A stretch of DNA of 33,344 bases. Source: Planctomycetota bacterium (GTDB lineage Bacteria > Planctomycetota > Planctomycetia > Gemmatales > Gemmataceae). Below, piece by piece: positions 6,465 to 14,139 of the stretch. The position numbers and the translations under genes are program-made. The notes beneath the pieces are model-generated. The model saw nothing but the letters and a program-made list of their open reading frames with translations, ran no database searches and was not told the DNA's origin. Numbering within the stretch: position 1 is the first letter of the stretch; the number at the start of each line of letters is the position of its first letter. Where the stretch lies: assembly GCA_016872595.1 (NCBI GenBank), contig VGZJ01000032.1, positions 1 through 33,344 of the forward strand, in the 5' to 3' direction.

Positions 6465-9352
6465 TTCGGGCCTCCGGGCGGGGAGTATCTGGCGGGAGTG
6501 AAGTCTTTACACCGCTGGGTGCGGAACTGCGGGCTGGTGATGACCAACTCGAACAGTACCGACATCTTGTCGTCGTTCTTGTCGAACGCGGCCCGCATCT
6601 CGTCCAGCAGCGGTTGGTCGGACAACTGGAGCGAGCGGCCGAGGGTGTATCCGAGGAACTTCTGGCAGAGGGTCTTGGTGAAGTCGGCTTTGCGGTGGAC
6701 CGCGAGGTAGGCACCGAACTCGGGCACGCCGCGGGCGACCTTGTCGTTCGGCAATACTACCACGTTATCGACGGCCCGTCCCGCCAAATCCTTCGCGCGA
6801 GAGCGACCGATGGGGTCGAAGCCCTCCATCGCCAGCCCGACCGGGTCGAACCGCTGGTGGCAGCTCGCGCACTTGGCGTCCGACACGTGCAGTTTTAGCA
6901 GCTCGCGTACGGTCGCCTTGCTGTCCGTCTCCTTCGCGGGAAGAACCGCCACGTCCGGCGGCGGCGGCGGAATGTGCTCGCCCAGCAGCTTGTGGACGAC
7001 CCAGAACCCGCGCTTGACCGGGCTGGTGCGCTGCGGCTGCGAGTTCTTCGTCAGGAACACGGCCATGCCGAGTACACCGCCGCGGCCCTTTTCCCGCAAT
7101 CCCGAAACGTAGACCCACTCGTCCGCGCCGGCGGTCGCGGGGAAGGGGATACCGTAGTGCGCCGCGAGCTTTCGGTTCACGAACGTGCCGTCGCCGTTCA
7201 GCAGCTCAGTGATGGGCCGGTCCTTCTGGATCAGGTACGCGATGAGGCGCGTCGGCTCCTCGAACATCGCTTGCTTGAGTGCGTCGTCGAACGCCGGGAA
7301 CGCCTGCCGGTTCACGGCCTCTTGGGTGAAGAAGTCACGATGACCGAGCCACTGGCCGAAGAACTCGCGCGCGAACCGCTCGACCTTCGGGTCGGCAATC
7401 ATGCGCTTCACCTGCGCGCGCAACACGTTCTCGTCGCGCAGCTTCCCGGCCTTTGCCAGTTTGAGCAACTCCGCGTCGGGCGGGCCGGACCAGATGGCGT
7501 AGCTGAGGCGCGAGGCGAGCGCGAGGTCGGGCAGCGGAGCGACCGACTCGCCCGCGGGCGTGGGGTCGAACCGCAGCGCGAAGTGGGGCGACACGAGGAT
7601 GCGCGTCACGGTCGCGCGCACCGCGGCCTCGGTGCCGTGGTTCTTGTCGGCGCAGATGTCCGTGAACGTCTTCTCCAGTTTCGCGCGTTCAGTGGCCGTG
7701 AGCGGCCGGCGGTAGGCGCGCTCCGCGAGCGCCAGTAGGTCGCGCAGGTACACCGGCTCGGCGCGCTTCAGCGCCGCCGTCTGGCCCTTCAAGCCGTTGC
7801 GGACGTCGGTGAAGAAGACGCTGATCGGGTGCTTCGCCAGTTGGTCGCCCGTGAGCTTCACGTTGGCGCGACTCAGGTACACCGCCTGGAACCGCTCGAG
7901 CGTGTGGTCGTTCGTTAGCGCAGGGTCTTCTTCCTTGAACTCGTCGAAGTCCTTGTGTTTGAGGAAGTTTCGCTCCGAGCGCTCGAAAAACACGAACCCG
8001 CGGAGCATCTTCTCCCAGATGCCGGTGACGAAGTACAGCTCGCGCCAGAGGCGGTCCAGTTCGGCGTTCTCAGCGTCGGTCAGTACCGACTTGCACAGCG
8101 GGCGGTCGTCGCGAAAGAAGCCCTCGATGAGGTGAAACCCGGCGGAGAGGCCGCGCGTGTCGTCCACATAGAAGAAGCGGTTGGGGAACAGCGCGCAGAA
8201 GGCGTTTGCGGACGCGAGCATTTCCGGTGAAGCACGTTCGACCGGCAACAGAACGGGCACGGCCGGATAGAGGTAGTGCGCGCGGAACTTGATGAGCTTT
8301 GCGGGTTCGGCGGTGTCGCGCGTGTCAGCGGTCTTGCGCCGCCGCGCGAGGTGCTCGATGGGGCCGTTTCCGGCGTCCGGAATGATGAGCCGCGCTTCGG
8401 TCGGCGTCAGCTCCTTGCCGCGCTTCTGGGCGTCGGCCGCGAGCGCCCGTGCTGCAGATTGCACTTCGGCCGCGGTCGGGTTCTTGGGGTCTTTCGGTTC
8501 GGGGAACTTGGCCCATCGTTCGCGCAGCCACGCGACGTAGTGCTTGTCGGCCGATTCACTTTCCAGCACGTCCCACAACTGTTGAGCATACTTGGTACTG
8601 AGGCCACTCTTGGCGAGCCACGCACCGAGGTCGCCGATCTTCTTCTGCTGCGCGGTGTGCTTGTAGAGCCACAGTTCCGTGAAGTACCGCGCGTGATCGA
8701 CGGTGTGCTTCTCGTAGAAGGCGATGATCTGCCGCTCGTAGAACTTCTGCCGGTCCGCGAACGCGACCGTCGGGTGTGGGGCGAACCGCAGCCCCTCGGT
8801 GGTCAGCACCGCGTGTTCGCCGACGAACTCGGCCGCGGCGAAGTACTTCTTGAACAGCGCCGGCGACATGGTGAGCGCCTCGCCGGTGTTGTTGAAGCCC
8901 TCGCCGCTGGCGGGGTCGACGGGGAACGCCTTCGCCGGGCGGATGTCCGCGCCGGTGAGGTCGCGAATCGTGTAGTCGTACTCGGCGTTGGTGAGGCGGC
9001 GCGGCGGCACCGCGCCCGGGTCGCCGGCCACCTTCCGCGCCTCGGTCAGCAACACCTTCTCGATGGTCGCCACCATCTCGGCCCGCAGCGCCGCGGTCGG
9101 CTGTTTGGCCTTCGGTGGCGGCATCTCCTCTTTCTTGAGGAATGTGACGACGTGTTCCCACTGGCGGAAGTCGTCGAGCAGCTTGGCTGCGGTGTCGTAC
9201 TTGGTGAGGTCGAGGTCGCCGCTTTTCTTGTCGGCCTTGTGGCACTTCACGCAGTACTCGTTCAGGAACGGCTTGACCGTGTCCGCGAACGGATCAGCGG
9301 CACGAGCAGCGGGCGCGAGAACGCAAAGCACAACCAAAAGCGACAGGCGCAC
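6461..9352 (-). CDS. DUF1592/DUF1588/DUF1585 planctomycete cytochrome-domain protein
   Basis: A 963-residue secreted protein with the multi-domain layout of planctomycete cytochrome-like proteins. A Sec signal peptide (RLSLLVVLCVLAPAARA) is followed by a cytochrome-c-like motif CVKCH (Cys34, Cys37, His38) and KSGDLDL, as in the planctomycete cytochrome C domain. Next come RRLTNAEYDYTIRDLTG (DUF1587), a DUF1595/DUF1592 region, a second CxxCH (CASCH, Cys828-His832) with RFDPVGLAMEGFDPIGR (DUF1588), and a DUF1585-like end (LGYTLGRSLQLSD). The start is GTG, with GAGGG at 9360-9364 seven bases upstream. Two CxxCH motifs suggest covalent heme, but heme binding in this family is, as far as I know, inferred. 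The stop overlaps the DUF1552 start. The electron partner and substrate are unknown; extracellular oxidation or polymer breakdown has been guessed from context. Confidence 0.92.
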   Translation of the reverse strand: MRLSLLVVLCVLAPAARAADPFADTVKPFLNEYCVKCHKADKKSGDLDLTKYDTAAKLLDDFRQWEHVVTFLKKEEMPPPKAKQPTAALRAEMVATIEKVLLTEARKVAGDPGAVPPRRLTNAEYDYTIRDLTGADIRPAKAFPVDPASGEGFNNTGEALTMSPALFKKYFAAAEFVGEHAVLTTEGLRFAPHPTVAFADRQKFYERQIIAFYEKHTVDHARYFTELWLYKHTAQQKKIGDLGAWLAKSGLSTKYAQQLWDVLESESADKHYVAWLRERWAKFPEPKDPKNPTAAEVQSAARALAADAQKRGKELTPTEARLIIPDAGNGPIEHLARRRKTADTRDTAEPAKLIKFRAHYLYPAVPVLLPVERASPEMLASANAFCALFPNRFFYVDDTRGLSAGFHLIEGFFRDDRPLCKSVLTDAENAELDRLWRELYFVTGIWEKMLRGFVFFERSERNFLKHKDFDEFKEEDPALTNDHTLERFQAVYLSRANVKLTGDQLAKHPISVFFTDVRNGLKGQTAALKRAEPVYLRDLLALAERAYRRPLTATERAKLEKTFTDICADKNHGTEAAVRATVTRILVSPHFALRFDPTPAGESVAPLPDLALASRLSYAIWSGPPDAELLKLAKAGKLRDENVLRAQVKRMIADPKVERFAREFFGQWLGHRDFFTQEAVNRQAFPAFDDALKQAMFEEPTRLIAYLIQKDRPITELLNGDGTFVNRKLAAHYGIPFPATAGADEWVYVSGLREKGRGGVLGMAVFLTKNSQPQRTSPVKRGFWVVHKLLGEHIPPPPPDVAVLPAKETDSKATVRELLKLHVSDAKCASCHQRFDPVGLAMEGFDPIGRSRAKDLAGRAVDNVVVLPNDKVARGVPEFGAYLAVHRKADFTKTLCQKFLGYTLGRSLQLSDQPLLDEMRAAFDKNDDKMSVLFELVITSPQFRTQRCKDFTPARYSPPGGPK
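6471..6475 (-). promoter_or_regulatory. Ribosome binding site of the DUF1552 gene, inside the DUF1592 gene
   Basis: GGAGG on the minus strand lies six bases before the ATG at 6464 and within the last codons of the upstream gene. With the 4-base ATGA overlap this indicates translational coupling. Confidence 0.75.
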
Positions 9353-9359
9353 GAGCAGA

Positions 9360-9364
9360 CCCTC
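9360..9364 (-). promoter_or_regulatory. Ribosome binding site supporting the GTG start of the DUF1592 gene
   Basis: GAGGG on the minus strand lies seven bases before GTG 9352. A start there places the signal peptide exactly at the N-terminus. Confidence 0.6.
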
Positions 9365-9388
9365 GGCGGGAGTAAAGGCGGGACTATC

Positions 9389-9394
9389 AGAATA
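9389..9394 (-). promoter_or_regulatory. -10-like hexamer TATTCT upstream of the DUF1592 gene
   Basis: The minus-strand TATTCT lies 36 nt from the GTG start, in an AT island within GC-rich DNA (GGTATTCTGATAGT). No good -35 hexamer is present. Confidence 0.3.
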
Positions 9395-9529
9395 CCGGAA
9401 GACGCGGTCGCGCGCATAGCGCCAACCGCGAACGGGCGGGGAATTGGTGGGGTAGTGGGTTTGAGACCGATCTCGATGGTGACTCGCGACCCAAGGGACG
9501 TGGCGGGGGTTGCTCGCGCTTTCCGAATA

Positions 9530-10255
9530 CTACCGAAGCACACGACACTCCGGGAGGATCTTCATCAACTCGGCCGCCCCCGCCTCCGTAACTTTCGTCC
9601 CATTGACGTAGACCGTTTCGAGCTTTTTGAGCGGGGCGAGGTGCTTGAGTCCGGCGTCCGTCACCTTGGTGCCTCCGAGAGAGAGTTGGTACAACTCGAC
9701 CAGCGGGGCCAACTCCTTCAACCCGGCGTTCGTCACGGTCGTGGCGTCGAGGTCGAGTAGGCTGAGATTGGTAAGCGGGGCGAGTTCCTTCAACCCGGCG
9801 TCTGTCACAGCCGTGTAAGCGAGATCAAGGGTGCCGAGGCGCTTCTTGAGCGGAGCAAGGTGCTTGAGCCCGGCGTTGGTCACCTTGGTCTTCCGTAGCC
9901 ACAGGCGCTCCAAGTTCGTCAGCGGGGCGAGGTGTTTGAGTCCAGCGTTCGTCACTCCGGTTTCAAACAGGTCGAGATGGTCGAGCTTCTTGAAGCGCGC
10001 CAAGTGCTTCAGCCCGTCATCCGTCACCTTCGAGCCGCTCAAACTGAGCTCGAGTAGTTCGTTCAGCGGCGTGAGTGCTTCAAGGGTGGCGTCCGTTGCG
10101 CCTTGGCCCAACCGGATTTTCACCACGACGCCATCGATACGCTGGAACTCTCCGCCTGCGGCCTTCACCGCACGAAGGGCCGCGGCCTCTTTTGGGTGCG
10201 TGTACTCCCAAGCCGATGTAGAAAGGGCAAGTATCGCGACCGCGAGTAACTGCAT
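9530..10255 (-). CDS. Secreted leucine-rich-repeat protein
   Basis: A 241-residue protein with a signal peptide (MQLLAVAILALSTSA) followed by seven consecutive leucine-rich repeats of about 24 residues. The repeat consensus is LxxLxLxxTxVTxAGLKxLAPL. This resembles the TDAGL-type LRRs common in planctomycetes and the ribonuclease-inhibitor/internalin folds, and forms a curved solenoid for protein binding. The start is set at 10255 because a strong AAGGAGGG (10262-10269) lies six bases upstream and the signal peptide begins there; an in-frame ATG at 10303 is less likely. The C-terminal repeat degenerates (LMKILPECRVLR) and probably caps the solenoid. It belongs to a five-gene minus-strand run, 73 bases after the small secreted protein gene and 177 before the DUF1592 gene. 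The binding partner is unknown. Confidence 0.9.
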   Translation of the reverse strand: MQLLAVAILALSTSAWEYTHPKEAAALRAVKAAGGEFQRIDGVVVKIRLGQGATDATLEALTPLNELLELSLSGSKVTDDGLKHLARFKKLDHLDLFETGVTNAGLKHLAPLTNLERLWLRKTKVTNAGLKHLAPLKKRLGTLDLAYTAVTDAGLKELAPLTNLSLLDLDATTVTNAGLKELAPLVELYQLSLGGTKVTDAGLKHLAPLKKLETVYVNGTKVTEAGAAELMKILPECRVLR

Positions 10256-10261
10256 GAGCAA

Positions 10262-10269
10262 CCCTCCTT
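10262..10269 (-). promoter_or_regulatory. Strong ribosome binding site of the LRR gene
   Basis: AAGGAGGG on the minus strand, six bases from ATG 10255, decides the start in favour of 10255 over 10303. A -10-like TATCTG (10289-10294) lies 33 nt before the start. Confidence 0.7.
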
Positions 10270-10328
10270 CGGTCAGGTTTGGATGAGCAGATACCGGCAC
10301 CACCGCACGGCCACGACCGTTTACGCGT

Positions 10329-10697
10329 CTACTTCCCCGGTGCGGCGGTCAGCGTCTTGACGCGGATCAGCAGGCGCGGCGGCGCGGTCGCTTTCACCCC
10401 GACGCCGGCCTTGTGCGGCAGCCCCAGCGGGCGGTCCGGTTCGCCCGTCAGTACCACGGCCTTGCCGTGCAGCTTCAGCGCCGACGCCCTCAGCGCGTCG
10501 TTCGAGCCGAAGTCCAACGTCCAGAAGTCGTTGTAAACCGTCATGCACCCGCCGCCCTGATTCACGATGACGATGAGGCGGTCCTTGTTCACTTCGAGCG
10601 TGCCGCGAATCTCCGCCGTGAGTCGGACGTAATCGGGGTTGGCGTTCGCGAGCGGCGACACGAACAGCGCGAGCTGGCACAGGACGGCGATTGCCAT
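10329..10697 (-). CDS. Small secreted protein of unknown function
   Basis: A 122-residue protein that I do not recognise as a named family. It starts with a clear signal peptide (MAIAVLCQLALFVSPLANA, predicted cut before NPDY). The mature part is rich in beta-type stretches (VRLTAEIRGTLEV, RLIVIVNQGG, GKAVVLTGE, RLLIRVKTL), which suggests a small beta-barrel or OB-like fold. It has one Cys, in GGGCMTVY. CTCC at 10704-10707 gives a GGAG ribosome site six bases before the ATG. The gene lies between the S41 protease gene (88 bases upstream) and the LRR gene (73 bases downstream) on the same strand, so all three may be co-transcribed. A 127-residue frame on the same strand (10321-10704) is compositionally poor and is treated as a shadow. 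Confidence 0.75.
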   Translation of the reverse strand: MAIAVLCQLALFVSPLANANPDYVRLTAEIRGTLEVNKDRLIVIVNQGGGCMTVYNDFWTLDFGSNDALRASALKLHGKAVVLTGEPDRPLGLPHKAGVGVKATAPPRLLIRVKTLTAAPGK

Positions 10698-10785
10698 TGG
10701 TCACTCCGGGAAAAGGCGGGGGCGCGACACCGAAGGCAGAACGGGCGACGGCGGCGTTCGTTTGCCGAAGGTGTGTCGGCCTCGC

Positions 10786-12561
10786 CTACTCTTGCTTCGC
10801 CTTCGCGCGAAGGTGTTCGAGCGCCTTTGCCAACTGGCGGTCGTTGAACTCCTTCGCGTCCTTCTTCGGGGCGTCGGCGCGGGCGATGATGCGGCGGGCT
10901 TCGAGGTGGGCGCGCAGGTCGTCGCGCTCCGGCTTCGCTAGCTCCACCGCGAAGCCGGGGTCGGGGGTTACGCCCCACTCGTCCGGGCGGTCGGCCGGGG
11001 CGGTGTCGCGGTCAAGGTGCTTGCCGCTCGGCCGGTAGGCGTGCGCGGTGGTGATGCGGAGCGTGCCGCGCTCCAGCGCGAAATAGTTCTGCACGCTGGC
11101 CCGCCCGCCGGTGCGCTCGCCCACGATCACCGCGCGCGCGTGGTCTTGCAGGCACGCCGCGACCAGTTCCGGGCAGGTGCCGCTTGTGCCGCTCGTCAGA
11201 CACACCACGGGGAACAGCAGCCTGCTCCCGGTGCGCCGACCCATTTTCTTCTCCGCGCCGCTCGTGCGCCCGCGCAGTTCGACGATCAGGCCGTTATCAA
11301 CGAACAGGTCCGCGACCCCGACCGCGCTGTCGATCAGGCCGCTGCCGGCGAACCGCAGATCGAGCACCAAGCCCTTGATTTTCTGGGCCTCGAACTTGGT
11401 GAGCAACAGGTTGAGTTCGTTCGCCAAGTCCGCGCGGTGGAAGTCGAATACGCGGACGTAGTATATGCCGAGCTTCTCATCGAGAACGTGGTCCCATGTG
11501 TCGTCGGCCAGTCGTCGGTGGCCGACCAAGCCCTCGCGCTTGACCCGCGCGAGCACAAGCGCGACGGGCACCGGCTTCGCGCCGGGGCGTGCGACCGTCA
11601 GTTCCACACGCGCCCCGACGCGCCCCCACAACACGCCGTCGGTGTCATCGGCCTTCAGTGTCGCGGGCGTGTGAATCGTCGCTTCGGTGAGCAGCTTGCC
11701 CTGCGCGTCCTCGAGGAGCTTGACCTGCGTGACGGCGTCGCCCGCGCGAACGCCGGCTTTGTAGGCGGGGCCGTCCTTGAACGGGGTCACGACCTCGATG
11801 CGGTCGGCGACCCGGCGTACCTGAAGGCCGACTTCGCCCAGCCCGTTCTGGTACTGCTGCGAGCGCATCCGCGTCATCGCTTCGGCAGTGAGCGCGGTGG
11901 TCGGCTCGTCGAAGGCACCGCACGCGTGGTTGAGCGCCGCGAGCACGTCGCGCGCGTCGGCCAGATCGTCGCGCTTGCCGAGCGCGTCGCGCGCGGCTTC
12001 CAGCAGCGGGCGCGGATCGACCGCCGCGCCCTTCGGCCGCCGCGCGCGCTCCTGTTTCACGGCGTCGGGAACGGCCTCGCCCGCGGCCAGATACAACCCG
12101 TCGACCGCGCGGTCGGCCAGTTCGATGCCCGGCACTTGGCGATAGGCGCGCTGGGTCAGGTACGTGGTCCCTTTCAGTACTTCCGTTGCGAAGGCGCTCA
12201 GTTCGGCCTTGTCCATTCGCACGAACACGCGCCCGGTTAGCGCCTTCTCCACAGCTTCGAGTTCCTTGGCAATGGCGTCGACTCGTTCGCCCTTGCGGGC
12301 CGCGGCCTCGACCGCCCGGCGCATCGCGGCGAGTTCCGCGGGCGCGACCCCCTTCGGGGCCGCACCCCCTTTGGCGAGCGCTTTCTCGAGCGCGTCGATC
12401 GCGCGCTTGATGTCGTCCACGTTCTCGCCGCGCTTGTCCGCGGTCGTGATCGCGTCGCGCAGGTCCGACAGGTCGACGGTCTTCGGCGCGTCGGCCGAAG
12501 CGCCGAGCGCGAACGCGAGCACTGCCAGCAAGCCCAACACGCGAGTACCGATACTCACCAC
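10786..12561 (-). CDS. Secreted S41-family (C-terminal processing) protease-like protein with PDZ domain
   Basis: A 591-residue protein with a signal peptide (TRVLGLLAVLAFALGASA), then two similar helical repeats of about 35 residues (LRDAITTADKRGENVDDIK... and MRRAVEAAARKGERVDAIA...). A helical S41 N-domain, a PDZ domain (GLGEVGLQVRRVADRIEVV...AGVRAGDAV) and an S41 core follow (GIYYVRVFDF, KGLVLDLRFAGSG, ARAVIVGERTGG). CtpA and Prc proteases cut C-terminal tails with a Ser/Lys dyad. Aligned by ELVAACLQD, the usual nucleophile Ser is Thr (in SGTCPE, codon 11176-11178) and the usual Lys is Arg (TGGR). It may therefore be a pseudoprotease, or may use a shifted Ser. The GTG at 12561 was chosen because GGAGG (12570-12574) lies eight bases upstream; an in-frame ATG at 12630 would bury the signal peptide. 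It heads the minus-strand run and is divergent from the sulfatase gene. Confidence 0.85.
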   Translation of the reverse strand: MVSIGTRVLGLLAVLAFALGASADAPKTVDLSDLRDAITTADKRGENVDDIKRAIDALEKALAKGGAAPKGVAPAELAAMRRAVEAAARKGERVDAIAKELEAVEKALTGRVFVRMDKAELSAFATEVLKGTTYLTQRAYRQVPGIELADRAVDGLYLAAGEAVPDAVKQERARRPKGAAVDPRPLLEAARDALGKRDDLADARDVLAALNHACGAFDEPTTALTAEAMTRMRSQQYQNGLGEVGLQVRRVADRIEVVTPFKDGPAYKAGVRAGDAVTQVKLLEDAQGKLLTEATIHTPATLKADDTDGVLWGRVGARVELTVARPGAKPVPVALVLARVKREGLVGHRRLADDTWDHVLDEKLGIYYVRVFDFHRADLANELNLLLTKFEAQKIKGLVLDLRFAGSGLIDSAVGVADLFVDNGLIVELRGRTSGAEKKMGRRTGSRLLFPVVCLTSGTSGTCPELVAACLQDHARAVIVGERTGGRASVQNYFALERGTLRITTAHAYRPSGKHLDRDTAPADRPDEWGVTPDPGFAVELAKPERDDLRAHLEARRIIARADAPKKDAKEFNDRQLAKALEHLRAKAKQE

Positions 12562-12569
12562 GCCGAAAC

Positions 12570-12574
12570 CCTCC
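12570..12574 (-). promoter_or_regulatory. Ribosome binding site that decides the S41 start
   Basis: GGAGG on the minus strand is eight bases before GTG 12561 (11 before the next GTG at 12558). No comparable site precedes the upstream ATG at 12630. Confidence 0.6.
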
Positions 12575-12676
12575 GTCGTCGGTAGTCCGAGTCGCCATTC
12601 CAACACTTCGCGCGCCAGAAGGCAATACAAATCAGCTTGTCCGCGCCGCGTGAACCAAAATCAGTGAGCCAGTGCC

Positions 12677-14068
12677 ATGAACCCGCGTGCCGGTCTGCTT
12701 CGCGTCGCGGTCGCGCTCGGTGTGGTCACGCTGGCCCCCGCGGTCACGCGCGCCGCGCCGCCGCACGTGCTGTACGTCGTGGTCGACGATCTGGGCTGGA
12801 TGGACCTGCGCTGTCAGGGCAACGACAAACTGAACACGCCGCACCTCGACGCGCTCGCCAAGCAGGGCGTGCGGTTCACGAGCGCGTACGCCGCGTCGCC
12901 GGTGTGCTCGCCGACGCGGGCCGCTCTCATCACCGGGTTGGCCCCGGCGCGGCTCCGCATCACGCAGCACGGGAAGGACGGCCCGGCGTTCTGGCCGGCG
13001 AAGCGCGCGCTCCAGCCGCCCGCGGCCGAGCACGTGCTGCCGCTCAAGGCGGTCACGGTCGCCGAGCGCCTGAAGGATGTCGGTTACGCGACTGGGTTCT
13101 TCGGCAAGTGGCACCTGTCCGGCGACCGCGACCCCAAAGACCCGAACACGGGTGGCCCGGACTTCTGGCCCGAACATCAGGGGTTCGACGTGAACGTCGG
13201 CGGGTGCGGCTTTGGCGGGCCGCCCTCGTACTTCGACCCGTACCGCGTCCCCAACATCAAGCCGCGCAAGAAGGGCGAGTACCTCGAAGACCGGCTCGCC
13301 GACGAAGCGATTGCCTTCATGCAAGCGAACAAGAAGAAGCCGATGTTCGTCTGCCTCTGGACTTACAACGTTCACTACCCGTTCGAGGCCCCGGACGACC
13401 TGATCGCAAAGTACAAGGGCAAGGAAGGGCCGGGCCTCAAGAACCCGACCTACGCGGCGCAGGTCGAAGCCACCGACCGCGCGGTCGGCAAGGTGCTGGA
13501 CGAACTCGACCGGCTGGGGATCGCGGACAACACGCTCGTCGTGTTCACCAGCGACAACGGCGGCTGGGACGGGGCGACCGACAACCGGCCGCTACGGTCG
13601 GGGAAGGGCGATCTGTACGAGGGCGGGCTGCGCGTGCCGCTGATCGTCCGCTGGCCGGGCGTGGCGGGGAAGGGCACCACCAGCGATACGCCGGTCACGA
13701 GCGCCGACCTGCCCGCGACGATCCTCGACGCGGCCGGGGCGAAACTCGGCCGCGACGAAGCACTCGACGGCGTCTCGCTGCGCCCGCTGCTGCAAGGCAA
13801 GAAGTTGGAGCGCGACGCGCTGTACTTCCACTACCCGCACTTCGCGTGGCACAAGGGCAACAAACCCGGCGGCGCGGTGCGCGCGGGGCCGCACAAACTG
13901 ATCCGCCGCTACGAGGACAACGCGCTCGAACTGTACGACCTGACCAGCGATATCGGCGAGAAGAAGAACCTCGCGGCGGACAAGCCGGAACTGGCCGCGA
14001 AGCTCGACGGGCAGCTCATGCGCTGGCTGAAGGACACCGGCGCGCAGATGCCGACCGCGGCGAAGTGA
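12677..14068 (+). CDS. Secreted sulfatase (arylsulfatase type, formylglycine-dependent)
   Basis: A 463-residue type I sulfatase that hydrolyses sulfate esters, probably in the periplasm or outside the cell. A Sec signal peptide (LLRVAVALGVVTLAPAVTRA) is followed by VVVDDLGW (Asp37, Asp38, Ca2+ ligands) and CSPTRAALITG, in which Cys77 is the residue converted to formylglycine in the CxPxR signature. GFFGKWHL supplies Lys144 and His146, and FTSDNGGW supplies Asp293 and Asn294. The C-terminal LYDLTSDIGEKKNLA is typical of arylsulfatase A-like enzymes. All expected catalytic residues are present and the length is normal. The specific sulfated substrate cannot be read from the sequence; planctomycetes carry many such genes for marine and plant polysaccharides. 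Activation needs a formylglycine-generating enzyme, not encoded here. The gene is divergent from the S41 gene (115 bases apart) and convergent with the giant protein gene. Confidence 0.95.
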   Translation: MNPRAGLLRVAVALGVVTLAPAVTRAAPPHVLYVVVDDLGWMDLRCQGNDKLNTPHLDALAKQGVRFTSAYAASPVCSPTRAALITGLAPARLRITQHGKDGPAFWPAKRALQPPAAEHVLPLKAVTVAERLKDVGYATGFFGKWHLSGDRDPKDPNTGGPDFWPEHQGFDVNVGGCGFGGPPSYFDPYRVPNIKPRKKGEYLEDRLADEAIAFMQANKKKPMFVCLWTYNVHYPFEAPDDLIAKYKGKEGPGLKNPTYAAQVEATDRAVGKVLDELDRLGIADNTLVVFTSDNGGWDGATDNRPLRSGKGDLYEGGLRVPLIVRWPGVAGKGTTSDTPVTSADLPATILDAAGAKLGRDEALDGVSLRPLLQGKKLERDALYFHYPHFAWHKGNKPGGAVRAGPHKLIRRYEDNALELYDLTSDIGEKKNLAADKPELAAKLDGQLMRWLKDTGAQMPTAAK

Positions 14069-14086
14069 GCCACCGGGCACGCGAAA

Positions 14087-14117
14087 CGGGCCGGCACAGG
14101 TGGTCTGTGCCGGCCCG
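14087..14117. terminator. Strong hairpin between convergent genes (probable bidirectional terminator)
   Basis: CGGGCCGGCACAG (14087-14099) pairs perfectly with CTGTGCCGGCCCG (14105-14117), a 13-bp stem with a 5-base loop, centred in the 71-base gap between the sulfatase and giant-protein stops. There is no T-run on either strand, so it is not a textbook intrinsic terminator; it may stop transcription or protect both 3' ends. Confidence 0.6.
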
Positions 14118-14139
14118 CGATGTGGCTCCGCGCGGCGGG

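Noticed and set aside
3784-6714. A 976-residue minus-strand open frame
   Set aside because: It is antisense to the second DUF1501 gene and out of frame with DUF1552 and DUF1592, which have clear motifs, signals and ribosome sites.
10798-10825. Perfect palindrome CCTTCGCGCGAAGG near the end of the S41 gene
   Set aside because: It lies inside coding sequence and is explained by alternating Lys/Ala/Arg codons in GC-rich DNA; no sign of a separate role.
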